A program made the translations under genes and the position numbers. This document shows positions 35,983-47,396 of a DNA stretch of 64,000 bases, in pieces; position 1 is the stretch's first letter, and every line of letters starts with the position of its first letter. Source of the DNA: Thiothrix unzii (GTDB lineage Bacteria > Pseudomonadota > Gammaproteobacteria > Thiotrichales > Thiotrichaceae); contig NZ_CP072793.1 of assembly GCF_017901175.1 (NCBI RefSeq), positions 1,302,001 to 1,366,000 on the forward strand, given 5' to 3'. The notes under the pieces were generated by a model. That model was not told the origin of the DNA and ran no database searches. It was given only the letters and a program-made list of their open reading frames with translations.

Positions 35983-38900
35983 ACGCACTGACATTAAAAG
36001 CATTCTGATTATTGGTGCAGGCCCGATCATTATCGGTCAGGCGTGCGAATTCGACTACTCCGGGGCGCAAGCGTGTAAGGCGCTGCGTGAGGAAGGCTAC
36101 CGCGTCATTCTGGTCAATTCCAACCCCGCGACCATTATGACCGACCCGAACATGGCGGATGCGATTTACATCGAACCAATCCGCTGGGAAACCGTCGCCA
36201 AAATCATTGAAAAAGAACGCCCTGACGCGCTATTACCAACCATGGGTGGGCAAACTGCGCTCAATTGTGCGCTCGACCTTTCCCGCCACGGCGTGCTGGA
36301 AAAGTTCGGTGTGGACATGATCGGCGCGAACGAAGTTTCCATCGATATGGCCGAAGACCGCCAGAAATTCAAAGTAGCGATGGATGAAATCGGTCTGGAA
36401 TCCGCCCGTTCCGGCGTAGCCCATTCGATGGACGAAGCCCGCGCCGTGCAAGCCACCCTCGGCTTCCCGGTAGTCATTCGTCCCTCGTTCACGATGGGCG
36501 GCAGTGGTGGTGGTATCGCCTACAACAAGCAGGAATTTGAAACCATCGTGGCGCGTGGCTTGGATATGTCGCCGACCACCGAAGTCTTGCTGGAAGAATC
36601 CCTGCTCGGTTGGAAAGAGTATGAAATGGAAGTCGTGCGTGACCGCAATGACAACTGCATTATCATCTGTTCCATCGAAAACCTTGACCCAATGGGCATC
36701 CACACGGGCGACTCGATTACGGTAGCGCCTGCGCAAACCTTGACCGACAAGGAATACCAATTGCTGCGGAATGCGTCGATTGCAGTTCTGCGCAAAATCG
36801 GTGTTGATACTGGCGGCTCTAACGTACAGTTCTCGGTTAACCCGAAAAACGGGCGCATTATCGTGATCGAAATGAACCCACGTGTGTCGCGCTCTTCCGC
36901 ACTCGCTTCCAAAGCCACCGGCTTCCCGATTGCGAAAGTGGCGGCGAAATTGGCGGTTGGTTACACGCTGGATGAGTTGCGCAACGAGATTACCGGTGGG
37001 GCAACGCCTGCGTCATTCGAGCCGTCCATCGACTACGTTGTCACCAAAATCCCGCGTTTCACCTTCGAGAAATTCCCGCAAGCCGACTCGCGTTTGACCA
37101 CGCAAATGAAGTCCGTGGGCGAAGTCATGGCAATGGGGCGCACCTTCCAAGAGTCGTTCCAGAAAGCCCTGCGTGGTTTGGAAACCGGTATCGACGGCTT
37201 GAGCGAACGTATTGATCCGCAAGACCCTGATGCAAAAGACACGCTGCGTCGTCAACTGACCGAAGCCAGTTCCGAACGTATTTTGTACGTCGCGGATGCG
37301 TTCCGATTGGGCTTGAGCATCGAAGAATTGTTCGCGCAAACCAGCATTGATCCCTGGTTCTTGGTGCAAATCAAAGAACTGGTTGATATGGAAAATGGTT
37401 TGAAAGACCGTTTGCTGAACAGCATTAGCGTTGACGAAATGCGGGCATTGAAACGTAAAGGTTTCTCCGACCGTCGTTTGGCTAAACTGTTGCACGAAAC
37501 CGAAAAAACGGTACGGGTAGCACGTCACAAACTCAATGTGCGTCCGGTTTATAAGCGTGTGGATACCTGCGCGGCAGAATTTGCCACCAATACCGCGTAC
37601 ATGTATTCCACTTACGAAGAAGAGTGCGAATCCAATCCGACCGACCGTAAGAAAATCATGGTGTTGGGTGGTGGTCCTAACCGTATCGGACAAGGTATCG
37701 AATTTGACTACTGTTGCGTCCATGCCGCGTTGGCGTTGCGCGATGATGGCTTTGAAACCATCATGGTCAACTGCAACCCTGAAACTGTTTCCACCGATTA
37801 CGACACCTCCGACCGTCTGTATTTCGAGCCGTTAACACTCGAAGACGTGATGGAAATCGTCGATTTGGAAAAGCCTTACGGTGTGATCGTGCAATACGGT
37901 GGACAAACCCCGCTGAAATTGGCACGTGATTTGGAAGCATTGGGTGCGCCAATCATCGGTACCTCGCCCGATTCCATCGACTTGGCGGAAGACCGCGAAC
38001 GTTTCCAACAATTGATCCACAAACTCGGCTTGAAACAGCCGCCGAACCGCACCGCCAGAAGCATTGACGAAGCGGTACGCTTGGCAGACGAAATCGGCTA
38101 CCCCTTGGTAGTGCGTCCGTCTTACGTGCTGGGTGGGCGGGCGATGGAAATCGTTTACCACGAAAACGAATTGCGCCGTTACATGACAACGGCGGTTTCT
38201 GTGTCCAACGATTCCCCGGTATTGCTCGACCGTTATCTGGATGACGCGATTGAAGTGGATGTGGATGCAATTTGCGACGGTGAAACCGTGCTGATCGGCG
38301 GCATTATGCAGCACATTGAACAAGCGGGTATCCACTCCGGTGACTCGGCGTGTTCCTTGCCGCCATACTCGTTGCGTGCGGACATCCAGGATCAATTGCG
38401 CGAGCAAATGGTACGCATGGGCAAAGCCCTCAACGTTATCGGCTTAATGAACGCACAATTTGCCATCAAAGGCGACGACGTATACGTGCTGGAAGTGAAC
38501 CCGCGTGCCTCGCGTACTGTGCCATTCGTGTCCAAAGCGATTGGCCGTCCGCTGGCAAAAGTCGCGGCACGTTGCATGGCTGGTCAAAGCTTGGCAAGCC
38601 AGAACGCGTTGAACGAAATCATTCCATCCTACTACGCGGTGAAAGAAGCGGTATTCCCGTTCATCAAATTCCCCGGCGTTGACCCTATCCTTAGCCCGGA
38701 AATGAAATCCACGGGCGAAGTTATGGGCGTGGGCAGAACCTTTGCTGAAGCCTTCGGGAAAGCGCAATACGCAGCGGGTGAAGTTTACCCGACCTCTGGT
38801 GTGGCGTTCATCAGTGTGCGCGAAGCAGACCGTCGCCACTTGAAAGAAGTGGGCGGAATGTTGACTGCACAAGGCTTCAAGATCGTTGCTACCCGTGGTA

Positions 38901-39205
38901 CGGCACGCGAATTGCAGAACGTCGGTGTTGCTTGCGAAATCGTTAATAAGATGCGTGAAGGTCGCCCCAATATCGTCGATATGATCAAGAACGAGGAAAT
39001 CGACCTGATCGTGAACACGACCGAAGGCGAACAGTCGACCCGCGACTCGTTTGAGATTCGCCGTGAAGCCTTGCAGCACAAAATTACCTACACCACCACG
39101 ATTGAAGGTGCGCGGGCATTGTGCAAAGCGATGGCCTACACTGACAGTGAGCAGGTTTATTGCTTGCAAGATTTACATCAGGAAATAACAGAACAAGGGG
39201 TTTGA
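35975..39205 (+). CDS. carB: Carbamoyl-phosphate synthase large subunit
   Basis: 1,076 residues, standard length. Two homologous ATP-grasp halves: the first begins [21 protein letters not shown] and the second, near residue 560, [20 protein letters not shown]. Each carries a nucleotide site ([34 protein letters not shown]). The C-terminal MGS-like allosteric domain (residues about 940-1076, ending near [22 protein letters not shown]) binds effectors in the family. The start overlaps the carA end by 8 bp, indicating coupled translation. greA follows 4 bp later. Confidence 0.97.
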   Translation: MPKRTDIKSILIIGAGPIIIGQACEFDYSGAQACKALREEGYRVILVNSNPATIMTDPNMADAIYIEPIRWETVAKIIEKERPDALLPTMGGQTALNCALDLSRHGVLEKFGVDMIGANEVSIDMAEDRQKFKVAMDEIGLESARSGVAHSMDEARAVQATLGFPVVIRPSFTMGGSGGGIAYNKQEFETIVARGLDMSPTTEVLLEESLLGWKEYEMEVVRDRNDNCIIICSIENLDPMGIHTGDSITVAPAQTLTDKEYQLLRNASIAVLRKIGVDTGGSNVQFSVNPKNGRIIVIEMNPRVSRSSALASKATGFPIAKVAAKLAVGYTLDELRNEITGGATPASFEPSIDYVVTKIPRFTFEKFPQADSRLTTQMKSVGEVMAMGRTFQESFQKALRGLETGIDGLSERIDPQDPDAKDTLRRQLTEASSERILYVADAFRLGLSIEELFAQTSIDPWFLVQIKELVDMENGLKDRLLNSISVDEMRALKRKGFSDRRLAKLLHETEKTVRVARHKLNVRPVYKRVDTCAAEFATNTAYMYSTYEEECESNPTDRKKIMVLGGGPNRIGQGIEFDYCCVHAALALRDDGFETIMVNCNPETVSTDYDTSDRLYFEPLTLEDVMEIVDLEKPYGVIVQYGGQTPLKLARDLEALGAPIIGTSPDSIDLAEDRERFQQLIHKLGLKQPPNRTARSIDEAVRLADEIGYPLVVRPSYVLGGRAMEIVYHENELRRYMTTAVSVSNDSPVLLDRYLDDAIEVDVDAICDGETVLIGGIMQHIEQAGIHSGDSACSLPPYSLRADIQDQLREQMVRMGKALNVIGLMNAQFAIKGDDVYVLEVNPRASRTVPFVSKAIGRPLAKVAARCMAGQSLASQNALNEIIPSYYAVKEAVFPFIKFPGVDPILSPEMKSTGEVMGVGRTFAEAFGKAQYAAGEVYPTSGVAFISVREADRRHLKEVGGMLTAQGFKIVATRGTARELQNVGVACEIVNKMREGRPNIVDMIKNEEIDLIVNTTEGEQSTRDSFEIRREALQHKITYTTTIEGARALCKAMAYTDSEQVYCLQDLHQEITEQGV

Positions 39206-39209
39206 AGCG

Positions 39210-39695
39210 ATGAGTACTAGACCACCGCTAACATTGAAAGGTTCAGAGCGTTTGAAGGCTGAATTGCAGCGTTTGAAAACTGAAGACCGTCCGCAAATTA
39301 TTCAGGCGATTGCTACAGCGCGGGAACACGGCGACTTGAAGGAAAACGCTGAATACCATGCAGCGCGTGAGCAGCAAAGTTTCTGTGAAGGGCGCATCAA
39401 GGAGCTGGAAAGTAACTTATCGATGGCGCAAATCATTGATGTTGCTATTGTTGGTGCAGCAAACCCCGGAAAAGTGGTGTTTGGCGCAACGGTTGAGCTG
39501 GAAGATGTCGAATCGGGTAACAGCATTACCTACCAAATCGTAGGTGATATTGAAGCGGACATTAAGCACAACCGTATTGCTATTTCTTCGCCGATTGCGC
39601 GAGCCATGATCGGTAAAGAAGAAGGAGATGTTGCGGTGGTACAAGCTCCAGGCGGTGTGCGTGAATACGAAATCGTTGCGGTTAGCTATCAGTAG
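39210..39695 (+). CDS. greA: Transcription elongation factor GreA
   Basis: Rescues backtracked RNA polymerase by stimulating transcript cleavage. 161 residues. Seen: an N-terminal antiparallel coiled coil with the acidic tip in [19 protein letters not shown] near residues 37-55, and the C-terminal FKBP-like domain ([34 protein letters not shown]). The carAB-greA order is common in gammaproteobacteria. Its stop overlaps the GTG of the next gene by one base. Confidence 0.96.
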   Translation: MSTRPPLTLKGSERLKAELQRLKTEDRPQIIQAIATAREHGDLKENAEYHAAREQQSFCEGRIKELESNLSMAQIIDVAIVGAANPGKVVFGATVELEDVESGNSITYQIVGDIEADIKHNRIAISSPIARAMIGKEEGDVAVVQAPGGVREYEIVAVSYQ

Positions 39696-40300
39696 TGCCA
39701 AATAACACAACTCACATTGGCCTGCTGCAACACGGTGAAGTAGAAGCAGGCGGTGTTTTTTGCGGTGAGCTGGAAACTCAACTCAGCACATCGGGCTGGA
39801 AACAACTTAAGCAGGCTTTTGGCAGTCAAAAACCTGCTTGGGATGCGGTGATAACATCGCCTAAAGCCCAATGCACCGCTTTCGCGCAGTGGTATGCAGC
39901 AAAACACAAGCTACCGTTGATAACCGATGAGCGTTTGCGCGAAATTCATTTAGGGGTTTGGGAAGGTTGCCAACCCAGTCAATTGATGCAAACCCAGCCA
40001 GAACAACTGGCACAATGGTGGGTTAACCCTGCGTTAGCCGCACCTGAAGGTGGTGAAGATTTTAGCGTTTTTCGGGAGCGTGTCCTGCAAGCATGGTCAG
40101 ATCTTTGTTTGGAGTGGCGCGATCAGCGGGTTTTAGTGGTAACTCATGCTGGTGTGATTCGTTTGGTGGTGGCGCATGTTTTGCATATTCCTAACGAACG
40201 TTTACTCTCATTGAACGTGGAGTACGGTACATTGACCCGTTTACGGGTATTGCATGATCGTAGCGGGGAATGGGCAAGCCTATTGACGCACGGTTGTTGA
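39695..40300 (+). CDS. cobC: Histidine phosphatase family protein, probable alpha-ribazole phosphatase
   Basis: 201 residues, GTG start sharing one base with the greA stop. Phosphoglycerate-mutase-like fold: catalytic histidine in LLQHGEVEAGGVFCGELETQLS, the ITSPKAQC segment, LREIHLGVWEGC, and the second histidine in VVTHAGVIRLVV. CobC removes the 5'-phosphate in cobalamin nucleotide-loop assembly, which fits cobS 17 bp downstream. Odd: the usual RHG motif reads QHG, so a phosphate-binding arginine is replaced. Activity may be altered, or another residue may compensate. Confidence 0.75.
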   Translation: MPNNTTHIGLLQHGEVEAGGVFCGELETQLSTSGWKQLKQAFGSQKPAWDAVITSPKAQCTAFAQWYAAKHKLPLITDERLREIHLGVWEGCQPSQLMQTQPEQLAQWWVNPALAAPEGGEDFSVFRERVLQAWSDLCLEWRDQRVLVVTHAGVIRLVVAHVLHIPNERLLSLNVEYGTLTRLRVLHDRSGEWASLLTHGC

Positions 40301-40317
40301 CATATAAGGGGCATTTT

Positions 40318-41046
40318 ATGCTGAAAGCATTTTGGCGTTCGTTTCAGGTTGCTGTGGCGATGTTAACACGCTTGCCAGCACCGCCCATCGAAAGCTTTAC
40401 GGCGGAAGAAAAAGGACGTGGGTTAATTTGGCTGCCCATTATCGGTGCATTAATGGGCGGGGTGTTAGCCGCTGCTGCGGTATGGGTTTTACCGGGCGTT
40501 GAGCCTATTTTAGCTTCGGTGATTTTACTAACGCTGTGGCTGTTCGTGAGTGAATTGCACCATTTGGATGCGCTGGCGCAATGCGTTAGTGGCTGGTTAT
40601 TTGGTAAACCCGTTGATGCTCATGTTGATACAACACCCGCTAATCATTTGGGTGTGGTTGGTGTGGTCGCGCTGGTCATGATGATGAAGTTTTCCGCATT
40701 GGCTGTGTTGTTGGAATACGGGAACTGGATTTACATTTTATTAGCACCTGTGATTGCGCGTTTTTTAGTAATCGCTTTGATTGGTTTTACACCGGTTGCT
40801 CGCAATGAGTCGCTGGCTCACGAATTTCATATTGAATTCCCTTATGTTGCGTTGTTTTTGTGGCTACTTATGGCGGTTCCTGCGGCTTTAGTGGTCGGAA
40901 TGCCGATGTTTGTGGTGTTTGTAGCGTTGTTGTTGTTGCGGTTTCGGATGATGCGTTATTCGGGTGGGGTCACTTGGTCGGCGATTGGGGCTAGTATTGT
41001 GTTGTTGGAGGCAGTGGGGTTGTTTGCGGCAGCGGTGTTGGCTTAA
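40318..41046 (+). CDS. cobS: Adenosylcobinamide-GDP ribazoletransferase (cobalamin synthase)
   Basis: Joins adenosylcobinamide-GDP and alpha-ribazole in the last steps of coenzyme B12 synthesis; an integral membrane protein. 242 residues from ATG 40318, which has AGGGG upstream. Seen: FQVAVAMLTRLPAPP at the N-terminus, ELHHLDALAQCVSGWLFG carrying the usual acidic Mg-binding region in altered form, and five to seven hydrophobic helices. The strict HLDGLAD motif of many CobS proteins reads HLDALAQ here, a modest deviation. Other cob genes are not in the window. Confidence 0.85.
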   Translation: MLKAFWRSFQVAVAMLTRLPAPPIESFTAEEKGRGLIWLPIIGALMGGVLAAAAVWVLPGVEPILASVILLTLWLFVSELHHLDALAQCVSGWLFGKPVDAHVDTTPANHLGVVGVVALVMMMKFSALAVLLEYGNWIYILLAPVIARFLVIALIGFTPVARNESLAHEFHIEFPYVALFLWLLMAVPAALVVGMPMFVVFVALLLLRFRMMRYSGGVTWSAIGASIVLLEAVGLFAAAVLA

Positions 41047-41067
41047 CTTGGTGCAAGTGTTGGGAAT

Positions 41068-41153
41068 GAGGGTAAGGTGTCTTAATTTTTAAGCGAAGTT
41101 TTGTCTGAGCGCAGCGAGTTTTCTTCGCTTAAAAATTAAGACACCTTACCCTC
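41068..41153. terminator. 31-bp perfect inverted repeat between cobS and pgm (bidirectional terminator candidate)
   Basis: The left arm 41068-41098 (starting GAGGGTAAGG, ending TAAGCGAAG) is the exact reverse complement of the right arm 41123-41153. The loop of 24 nt begins and ends with TTTT. It sits between two convergent genes, where a shared terminator is expected. The stem is much longer than a normal terminator and could also be a mobile palindromic unit. Confidence 0.7.
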
Positions 41154-41174
41154 TGGTACTTGCTCAGCTCACTG

Positions 41175-42821
<1,647 letters not shown>

Positions 42822-42872
42822 TCACAGGCTATTTTTGTTAGGATCAGATCAGTTTTCACGTATTATGGATTT

Positions 42873-43316
42873 ATGTTAACCAAAGAACAACCCGCGTTAT
42901 TCTCTCCGCGTCCAAAATCTTTTGCGGCATTAATGGAGATGTATGAAACCAATTACCTGCAATTGCGTTTGCTGTGCGGTGACTTGCGTATTTTGCCGCT
43001 AGAGTCACGTTCCTACATTGCTGGGGGAATCCCGGTGTTGTTGCAGGTGGTGGATAGTTCAACACACACCACCACCTTATTAATGACGTATTTGTTTGAA
43101 GATCAGCAACGCGATAGCCGCCCGGATATGTTGATTCGGGTTTATCATGATTCGCGGCAGGCAGAAGTGGTGAGTCACCGTTGCCGCTTGGTGGACGAGC
43201 CGATCAGGTATTGGGGGAAAGACTTAGACACGATGTTGCTGTGTCGTTGGCGCATGAACCGCTTTTTGTATAAGTGGACGAATTATTTACGCCGTCAGGG
43301 TCATGGTTTTCACTAG
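42873..43316 (+). CDS. DUF1249 family protein (YqiB-like)
   Basis: 147 residues from ATG 42873; the frame is open further upstream but overlaps the pgm start. DUF1249 signature: SFAALMEMYETNYLQLRLLCGDL at the N-terminus, then TLLMTYLF, LIRVYHDSRQAEVV and a C-terminal RWRMNRFLYKWTNYLRRQGH. The family is small, cytosolic and of unknown function, often next to metabolic phosphoesterases in gammaproteobacteria. No strong ribosome binding site. Divergent from pgm; iscR follows after 195 bp. Confidence 0.75.
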   Translation: MLTKEQPALFSPRPKSFAALMEMYETNYLQLRLLCGDLRILPLESRSYIAGGIPVLLQVVDSSTHTTTLLMTYLFEDQQRDSRPDMLIRVYHDSRQAEVVSHRCRLVDEPIRYWGKDLDTMLLCRWRMNRFLYKWTNYLRRQGHGFH

Positions 43317-43427
43317 ATACTGGCTGTGTTAGGCAGTTTGAAGCACTTGTTTATGATTATCTGTACAAGTTATACTGAAGAAATTGGGGTATTTTAATAT
43401 TTTGTATAACTATCTGCAAAAATATTC

Positions 43428-43456
43428 TTGACTAGGCTAGTAGGTTTCTCTAATAT
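43428..43456 (+). promoter_or_regulatory. iscR promoter
   Basis: TTGACT (43428-43433), a 17-bp spacer and TAATAT (43451-43456): a strong sigma-70 promoter 55 bp before the iscR start. It is the main feature of the 195-bp gap 43317-43511, which is otherwise A/T-rich without other signals I can support. Confidence 0.65.
43431..43441. promoter_or_regulatory. Candidate IscR binding site
   Basis: ACTAGGCTAGT is a perfect palindrome with one central base, overlapping the -35 box. The flanks (ATAT upstream, GGTTTC downstream) loosely fit the type 1 IscR motif with its GACTA core. It would give autorepression by Fe-S-loaded IscR, as known in E. coli. Confidence 0.5.
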
Positions 43457-43511
43457 ACCTAGCATTCCACTCAGGAATTAATACACAGCTAGGCTGTCAA
43501 GGAGTATCCAC

Positions 43512-44003
43512 ATGAAGCTTTCTACAAAAGGCCGCTACGCAGTCACAGCCATGATGGATCTGGCGATTCACGACCATGAAGGGCCGGTGACGTTAGCGGA
43601 CATTTCTCAATGCCAAGGTATTTCCCTGTCATACCTCGAACAGTTGTTTGCGCGGTTGCGTAAAGAAGGTTTGGTTGAAGGGGTACGCGGCCCCGGTGGT
43701 GGCTACCGTTTAGGTCGTCCATCCAGTCAAATCAGTATTGCTGAAATTATTAATGCAGTAGATGAGAATATTGACGTAACCCGTTGTTTAGGAAATAAAG
43801 ATTGCCACGGTGGTGAGAAGTGCCTGACCCATCAATTGTGGGAAGATTTAAGCAGTCGCTTATACGAGTTTTTAGATAACCTGACATTGGCTAATTTCAT
43901 TAACCGCCCGGAGATTCGTGAAGTGGCTTATCGTCAAGACACGATTGCCAGCCGTATCGCGACCATGTTTCCGCCGCGAGCTACGTTAAGCGCACGGATG
44001 TAA
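43512..44003 (+). CDS. iscR: Fe-S cluster responsive regulator IscR
   Basis: 163 residues, Rrf2 family. N-terminal winged helix ([52 protein letters not shown]) and the three Fe-S ligand cysteines in [13 protein letters not shown] (C-x5-C-x5-C) near residues 93-105. IscR senses cluster supply and represses Fe-S assembly genes. RBS AAGGAG precedes the ATG. Odd: no iscS, iscU or iscA follows; the next gene is convergent. It therefore stands alone here. Confidence 0.93.
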   Translation: MKLSTKGRYAVTAMMDLAIHDHEGPVTLADISQCQGISLSYLEQLFARLRKEGLVEGVRGPGGGYRLGRPSSQISIAEIINAVDENIDVTRCLGNKDCHGGEKCLTHQLWEDLSSRLYEFLDNLTLANFINRPEIREVAYRQDTIASRIATMFPPRATLSARM

Positions 44004-44004
44004 C

Positions 44005-44757
44005 TTATTCAGCGGTGTTTGGAAGGTTGAGCGTGCGTGTATTCAGTTGATGCGTGCTCAGTTTAGGGTGTATTTGCAGCAATGTTAATGTGCCCAACTC
44101 TGCTTCTTCTTGTAACGCTGCGCCCGTATCAATGAAATGGACATTTCCCGCTTGTAGCACCTGTGGTGTAGGGGAATGTCCAAACACTACATGATCAATT
44201 CCTTGAATCGGACTTCCGCAGCCTAATGTGCGTATTCTGCGAAAGCGGTTGCGTGACCACAAAGCGTATTCTGTACACTCTGGGTTGCTTTGCATCTCTT
44301 GAACAAACTGCGTCCAACTCATTGTATTAGGTATGTCAGCATGAACAATACCTACACGCCCGATACCTGTGGCAACTTCAAACGCTATAGGTAATTCAAC
44401 GACTGCTTGCCGAATCGTGTCGCGCTGTTGCTCCGATACGCTGTTCCACCAAGCTCCGCCATTGTAACTTGTCCAGCTTTTGTATAAGTTAGGGTCATCT
44501 GCTGAATCCAGTAACATCCTTTCATGATTACCCATAATGGAATAAAACCACGGGTAGTTGAGAAACTCGGTGACACGCGGCGATTCCGCGCCTCTGTCGA
44601 TTAAATCGCCTACTGCAAATAGCCGGTCGGTTGCGGGTTGGAACGCAGCTTGCTTTAACAGATGTTCCAACGCGGTGAACGAGCCGTGAATATCCCCCAC
44701 GACAAAATCTTTGCCTTGTTGATTTTTAGCGAAAAATTTAAACGGGGTATAGGGCAT
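44005..44757 (-). CDS. PrpA/PphA-type serine/threonine protein phosphatase
   Basis: 250 residues from ATG 44757 (a longer frame exists but runs into the preceding gene). Calcineurin-like metallophosphoesterase with the three signature blocks: GDIHGS near residue 21, GDLIDRG near 51 and GNHERM near 77, followed by VHADIP and FGHSPTP metal-binding histidines. The size and SWTSYNGGAWWN segment fit the lambda phosphatase/PrpA group, which dephosphorylates proteins; a dinucleotide polyphosphatase is the alternative. It follows the DUF423 gene by 16 bp. Confidence 0.85.
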   Translation of the reverse strand: MPYTPFKFFAKNQQGKDFVVGDIHGSFTALEHLLKQAAFQPATDRLFAVGDLIDRGAESPRVTEFLNYPWFYSIMGNHERMLLDSADDPNLYKSWTSYNGGAWWNSVSEQQRDTIRQAVVELPIAFEVATGIGRVGIVHADIPNTMSWTQFVQEMQSNPECTEYALWSRNRFRRIRTLGCGSPIQGIDHVVFGHSPTPQVLQAGNVHFIDTGAALQEEAELGTLTLLQIHPKLSTHQLNTRTLNLPNTAE

Positions 44758-44773
44758 GTTTTGTCCGTAGCAT

Positions 44774-45145
44774 TCAGTGCTTGAGCAGGTAGCGTAACAG
44801 GCACAACCAGCCGATGATAAAAGCCATTCCCCCAAACGGTGTGATCATGGCGATAGCAGTAATCCCGGTGATAGCGTAAACATACAAACTCCCTGAAAAC
44901 AATAGCACGCCAATGCTGAAAGCGTAACCTGAGACGGCTAACCAGCGATTTTGCTGACGTTCCCAGAGTAAACCGACCGCGAGTAGGGCGGCGCAGTGGT
45001 AAAACTGGTATTCCACGCCGGTATGAAAGCGTTTTAGCATGTGCGCATCCAAGAGTTTTTCCAACCCGTGTGCGCCAAATGCACCTAAAATGACTGCAAG
45101 CATTCCCAGTAGGGCTGCAATTATAAGAAAATGGTTACTTCGCAT
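44774..45145 (-). CDS. DUF423 family inner-membrane protein
   Basis: 123 residues with four hydrophobic helices: residues about 5-23, 42-60, 68-88 and 98-118. DUF423 signature: LGAFGAHGLEKLLD after the first helix, FHTGVEYQFYHCAALLAVGLL, and TPFGGMAFIIGWLCL near the end. The family is widespread and of unknown function. Starts about 100 bp after rsmJ on the same strand and precedes the phosphatase by 16 bp. Confidence 0.85.
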   Translation of the reverse strand: MRSNHFLIIAALLGMLAVILGAFGAHGLEKLLDAHMLKRFHTGVEYQFYHCAALLAVGLLWERQQNRWLAVSGYAFSIGVLLFSGSLYVYAITGITAIAMITPFGGMAFIIGWLCLLRYLLKH

Positions 45146-45163
45146 TATTGAATCCTATTGAAC

Positions 45164-45271
45164 ATGAATACCCACGAAAAACGCCAAATATACCGCATCA
45201 TTCTAAAAGTCATGGCATGGCTTGGCCTGCTGTTTTTGCTTTTGGTGTTATTGCGCAGTTGCTTTGCCTAA
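45164..45271 (+). CDS. Possible 35-residue single-helix membrane protein
   Basis: An ORF of 36 codons (MNTHEKRQIYRIILKV, then the hydrophobic AWLGLLFLLLVLLRSCFA). It has a basic start and a single hydrophobic helix, typical of small bacterial membrane proteins. It lies divergent from the DUF423 gene and overlaps the 3' end of rsmJ by 24 bp on the other strand. No good ribosome binding site. Could be chance. Confidence 0.3.
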   Translation: MNTHEKRQIYRIILKVMAWLGLLFLLLVLLRSCFA

Positions 45272-45931
45272 ATAAATATCATAGCGCACGGCTTTGCCGC
45301 TGATGACAAATGCGGGTTTGCCGCCACCTAAGGTTGGTGCGTGACGCGGACGTTTGACCGTGACGCGGTGTTTGGCGTACTGGCAGGCAATTTCCAGCAA
45401 ATCCTCATCATCATGATCATCGCCGACGACTTCGTGGAAAAAACGCATTTCTTTTTGTACCAATGCGGTTTTTTGCCGCTCTGGAAACATGGGATCAAGG
45501 TAAATCACATCGGCGGGTTCACGTGCGCAACAGTGTGCCAGTCCGGTGTGGGCATCGGCATGGTGTAACGCCATGCGTTGCGCGATGGTGCGCACGATTT
45601 CATCATCGCTGGCTTGAGCGCGTTGCAGGCCGTCTGCTAACAGCGCGTGGACAATGGGGGAACGCTCCAGCAACGTGACGCGACAACCCAAGGTGGCGAG
45701 TACGAACGATTCGCGCCCAAGCCCTGCGGTTGCATCAATAACGTGCGGATTTTTGAGTTTGTGTAAGCCAATCGCTTTTGCAATGTCTTGACCTTTGCCG
45801 CCACCGAATAAACGCCGGTGCTGGGCTTTGCCTTCGACAAAATCGACGTACACTGCACCCACTTTAGGGTCGTGGGTGTCGTGTAATTCTAGTCGTGCGG
45901 GGGTTTGCACTAACTGATAGCGTTCAGGCAT
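45248..45931 (-). CDS. rsmJ: 16S rRNA (guanine-1516-N2) methyltransferase
   Basis: 227 residues from ATG 45931, which shares one base with the slyX stop. RsmJ methylates G1516 of 16S rRNA. Seen: GGGKGQDIAKAIGL, the SAM-binding motif IDATAGLGRESFVLATLG near residue 95, YLDPMFPERQKTALVQKEMR, and the C-terminal VTVKRPRHAPTLGG. An in-frame TTG immediately upstream is a less likely start. Cotranscribed with slyX and probably argG. Confidence 0.93.
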   Translation of the reverse strand: MPERYQLVQTPARLELHDTHDPKVGAVYVDFVEGKAQHRRLFGGGKGQDIAKAIGLHKLKNPHVIDATAGLGRESFVLATLGCRVTLLERSPIVHALLADGLQRAQASDDEIVRTIAQRMALHHADAHTGLAHCCAREPADVIYLDPMFPERQKTALVQKEMRFFHEVVGDDHDDEDLLEIACQYAKHRVTVKRPRHAPTLGGGKPAFVISGKAVRYDIYLGKATAQ

Positions 45932-46134
45932 CAATAATGGGGCGGCGGTGTTTCGTCAGCTTGGCTACCGACAGCCGACGGGGTGAGGGATTTAAGCTTG
46001 TCATTCAGGCGTTCGATTTCCAGCAAGGCAGTACGAATGTCTTGTTGTTGCAGGTAAATCTGGCGACTTAAGGCTTCAAGGGTTTGCTCCTGTTCCATGA
46101 ACAGGAGTTCCAATTTTTCCAAGCGTGCTTCCAT
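45931..46134 (-). CDS. slyX: SlyX family protein
   Basis: 67 residues. Small coiled-coil protein: EARLEKLELLFMEQEQTLEALSRQIYLQQQDI has continuous heptads, followed by LNDKLKSL and the typical ending ETPPPHY. Function in the family is not established. It lies 6 bp after argG and its stop overlaps the rsmJ start by one base. Confidence 0.9.
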   Translation of the reverse strand: MEARLEKLELLFMEQEQTLEALSRQIYLQQQDIRTALLEIERLNDKLKSLTPSAVGSQADETPPPHY

Positions 46135-46140
46135 CAGGAA

Positions 46141-47361
46141 TTAACGACCCTTGACCGCAGCAATCCGCATCCGCAGCGCATTCAGTTTGATGAAACCTTC
46201 TGCGTCTTTTTGGTTGTACGCGCCGCCGTCATCGTCAAACGTGGCAATGCGTGCGTCGAACAAGCTGTCGTCAGATTTACGACCGGCAACGGTTGCAGCA
46301 CCTTTGTACAACTTCATGCGCACTGTGCCGTTGACGAAGGCTTGCGATGCGTCGATCATGGTTTGCATCATCTTGCGTTCAGGACTCCACCAGTAACCGT
46401 TGTAAACCAGCTCGGCATATTTCGGCATCAGGCTGTCTTTCAGGTGCGCCACTTCGCGGTCGAGAGTCAGGGATTCAATCGCACGGTGCGCAGGCAACAA
46501 AATCGTACCGCCGGGGGTTTCGTAGCAGCCACGTGATTTCATGCCGACGTAGCGGTTTTCCACTAAATCCAAACGACCGATACCGTTTGCACCACCCAAT
46601 TTGTTCAACGTTTCGAGAATGGCAGATGCTGACATTTCTTGACCGTCTAACGCTACTGCATCACCGCCCTTGAAAGTGATTTCGACGTAGGTTGGCTTGT
46701 CGGGGGCAGTTTCAGGGGAAACGCTCCAACGCCACATGTCTTCTTCCGCTTCAAACCACGGATCTTCCAACGGGCCGCCTTCGTAAGAAATGTGCAGCAG
46801 GTTAGCATCCATCGAGTATGGAGATTTTTTGCCAGCCTTTTTGAAGTCGACGGGGATATTGTGCTTTTCAGCATACGCCATCAAATCAGCGCGGGAATTC
46901 ATGTCCCATTCGCGCCAAGGAGCAATCACTTTTACGCCCGGTTTTAGCGCGTATGCACCGAGTTCAAAACGTACTTGGTCGTTGCCTTTGCCGGTTGCGC
47001 CGTGGGAAATCGCATCCGCGCCGGTTTCATTAGCGATTTCAATCAAACGTTTAGCGATCAGCGGACGGGCGATGGATGTGCCCAGCAGGTATTCGCCTTC
47101 ATAAATGGTGTTGGCGCGGAACATTGGGAACACGTAGTCACGCACGAATTCTTCGCGCAGGTCTTCGATGAAGATTTCTTCCGGTTTAATGCCCATTGCC
47201 AAGGCTTTGGAGCGGGCTGGCTCGACTTCTTCGCCCTGACCAATATCGGCGGTAAAGGTGACAATTTCGCACCCGTAATTTTCTTGTAGCCACCGAACGA
47301 TGATGGAGGTATCCAAGCCGCCGGAGTAGGCCAGCACGACTTTATTGACTGACTGTGCCAT
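46141..47361 (-). CDS. argG: Argininosuccinate synthase
   Basis: Joins citrulline and aspartate with ATP, the penultimate arginine step. 406 residues. Seen: the ATP pyrophosphatase P-loop [16 protein letters not shown] near residue 10, the [14 protein letters not shown] motif near 118, and the substrate-binding [17 protein letters not shown]. The same end product is served by carAB in this window. Minus-strand TATAAT 36 bp upstream is a possible -10. slyX and rsmJ follow closely. Confidence 0.97.
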   Translation of the reverse strand: MAQSVNKVVLAYSGGLDTSIIVRWLQENYGCEIVTFTADIGQGEEVEPARSKALAMGIKPEEIFIEDLREEFVRDYVFPMFRANTIYEGEYLLGTSIARPLIAKRLIEIANETGADAISHGATGKGNDQVRFELGAYALKPGVKVIAPWREWDMNSRADLMAYAEKHNIPVDFKKAGKKSPYSMDANLLHISYEGGPLEDPWFEAEEDMWRWSVSPETAPDKPTYVEITFKGGDAVALDGQEMSASAILETLNKLGGANGIGRLDLVENRYVGMKSRGCYETPGGTILLPAHRAIESLTLDREVAHLKDSLMPKYAELVYNGYWWSPERKMMQTMIDASQAFVNGTVRMKLYKGAATVAGRKSDDSLFDARIATFDDDGGAYNQKDAEGFIKLNALRMRIAAVKGR

Positions 47362-47396
47362 GTCTGTGTGTTCCCGTAGGTAAATCGAAACGGGGG

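Noticed and set aside
41068-41153. Phage attachment site or insertion sequence ends
   Set aside because: No integrase or transposase lies between or beside the arms; the loop is only 24 nt.
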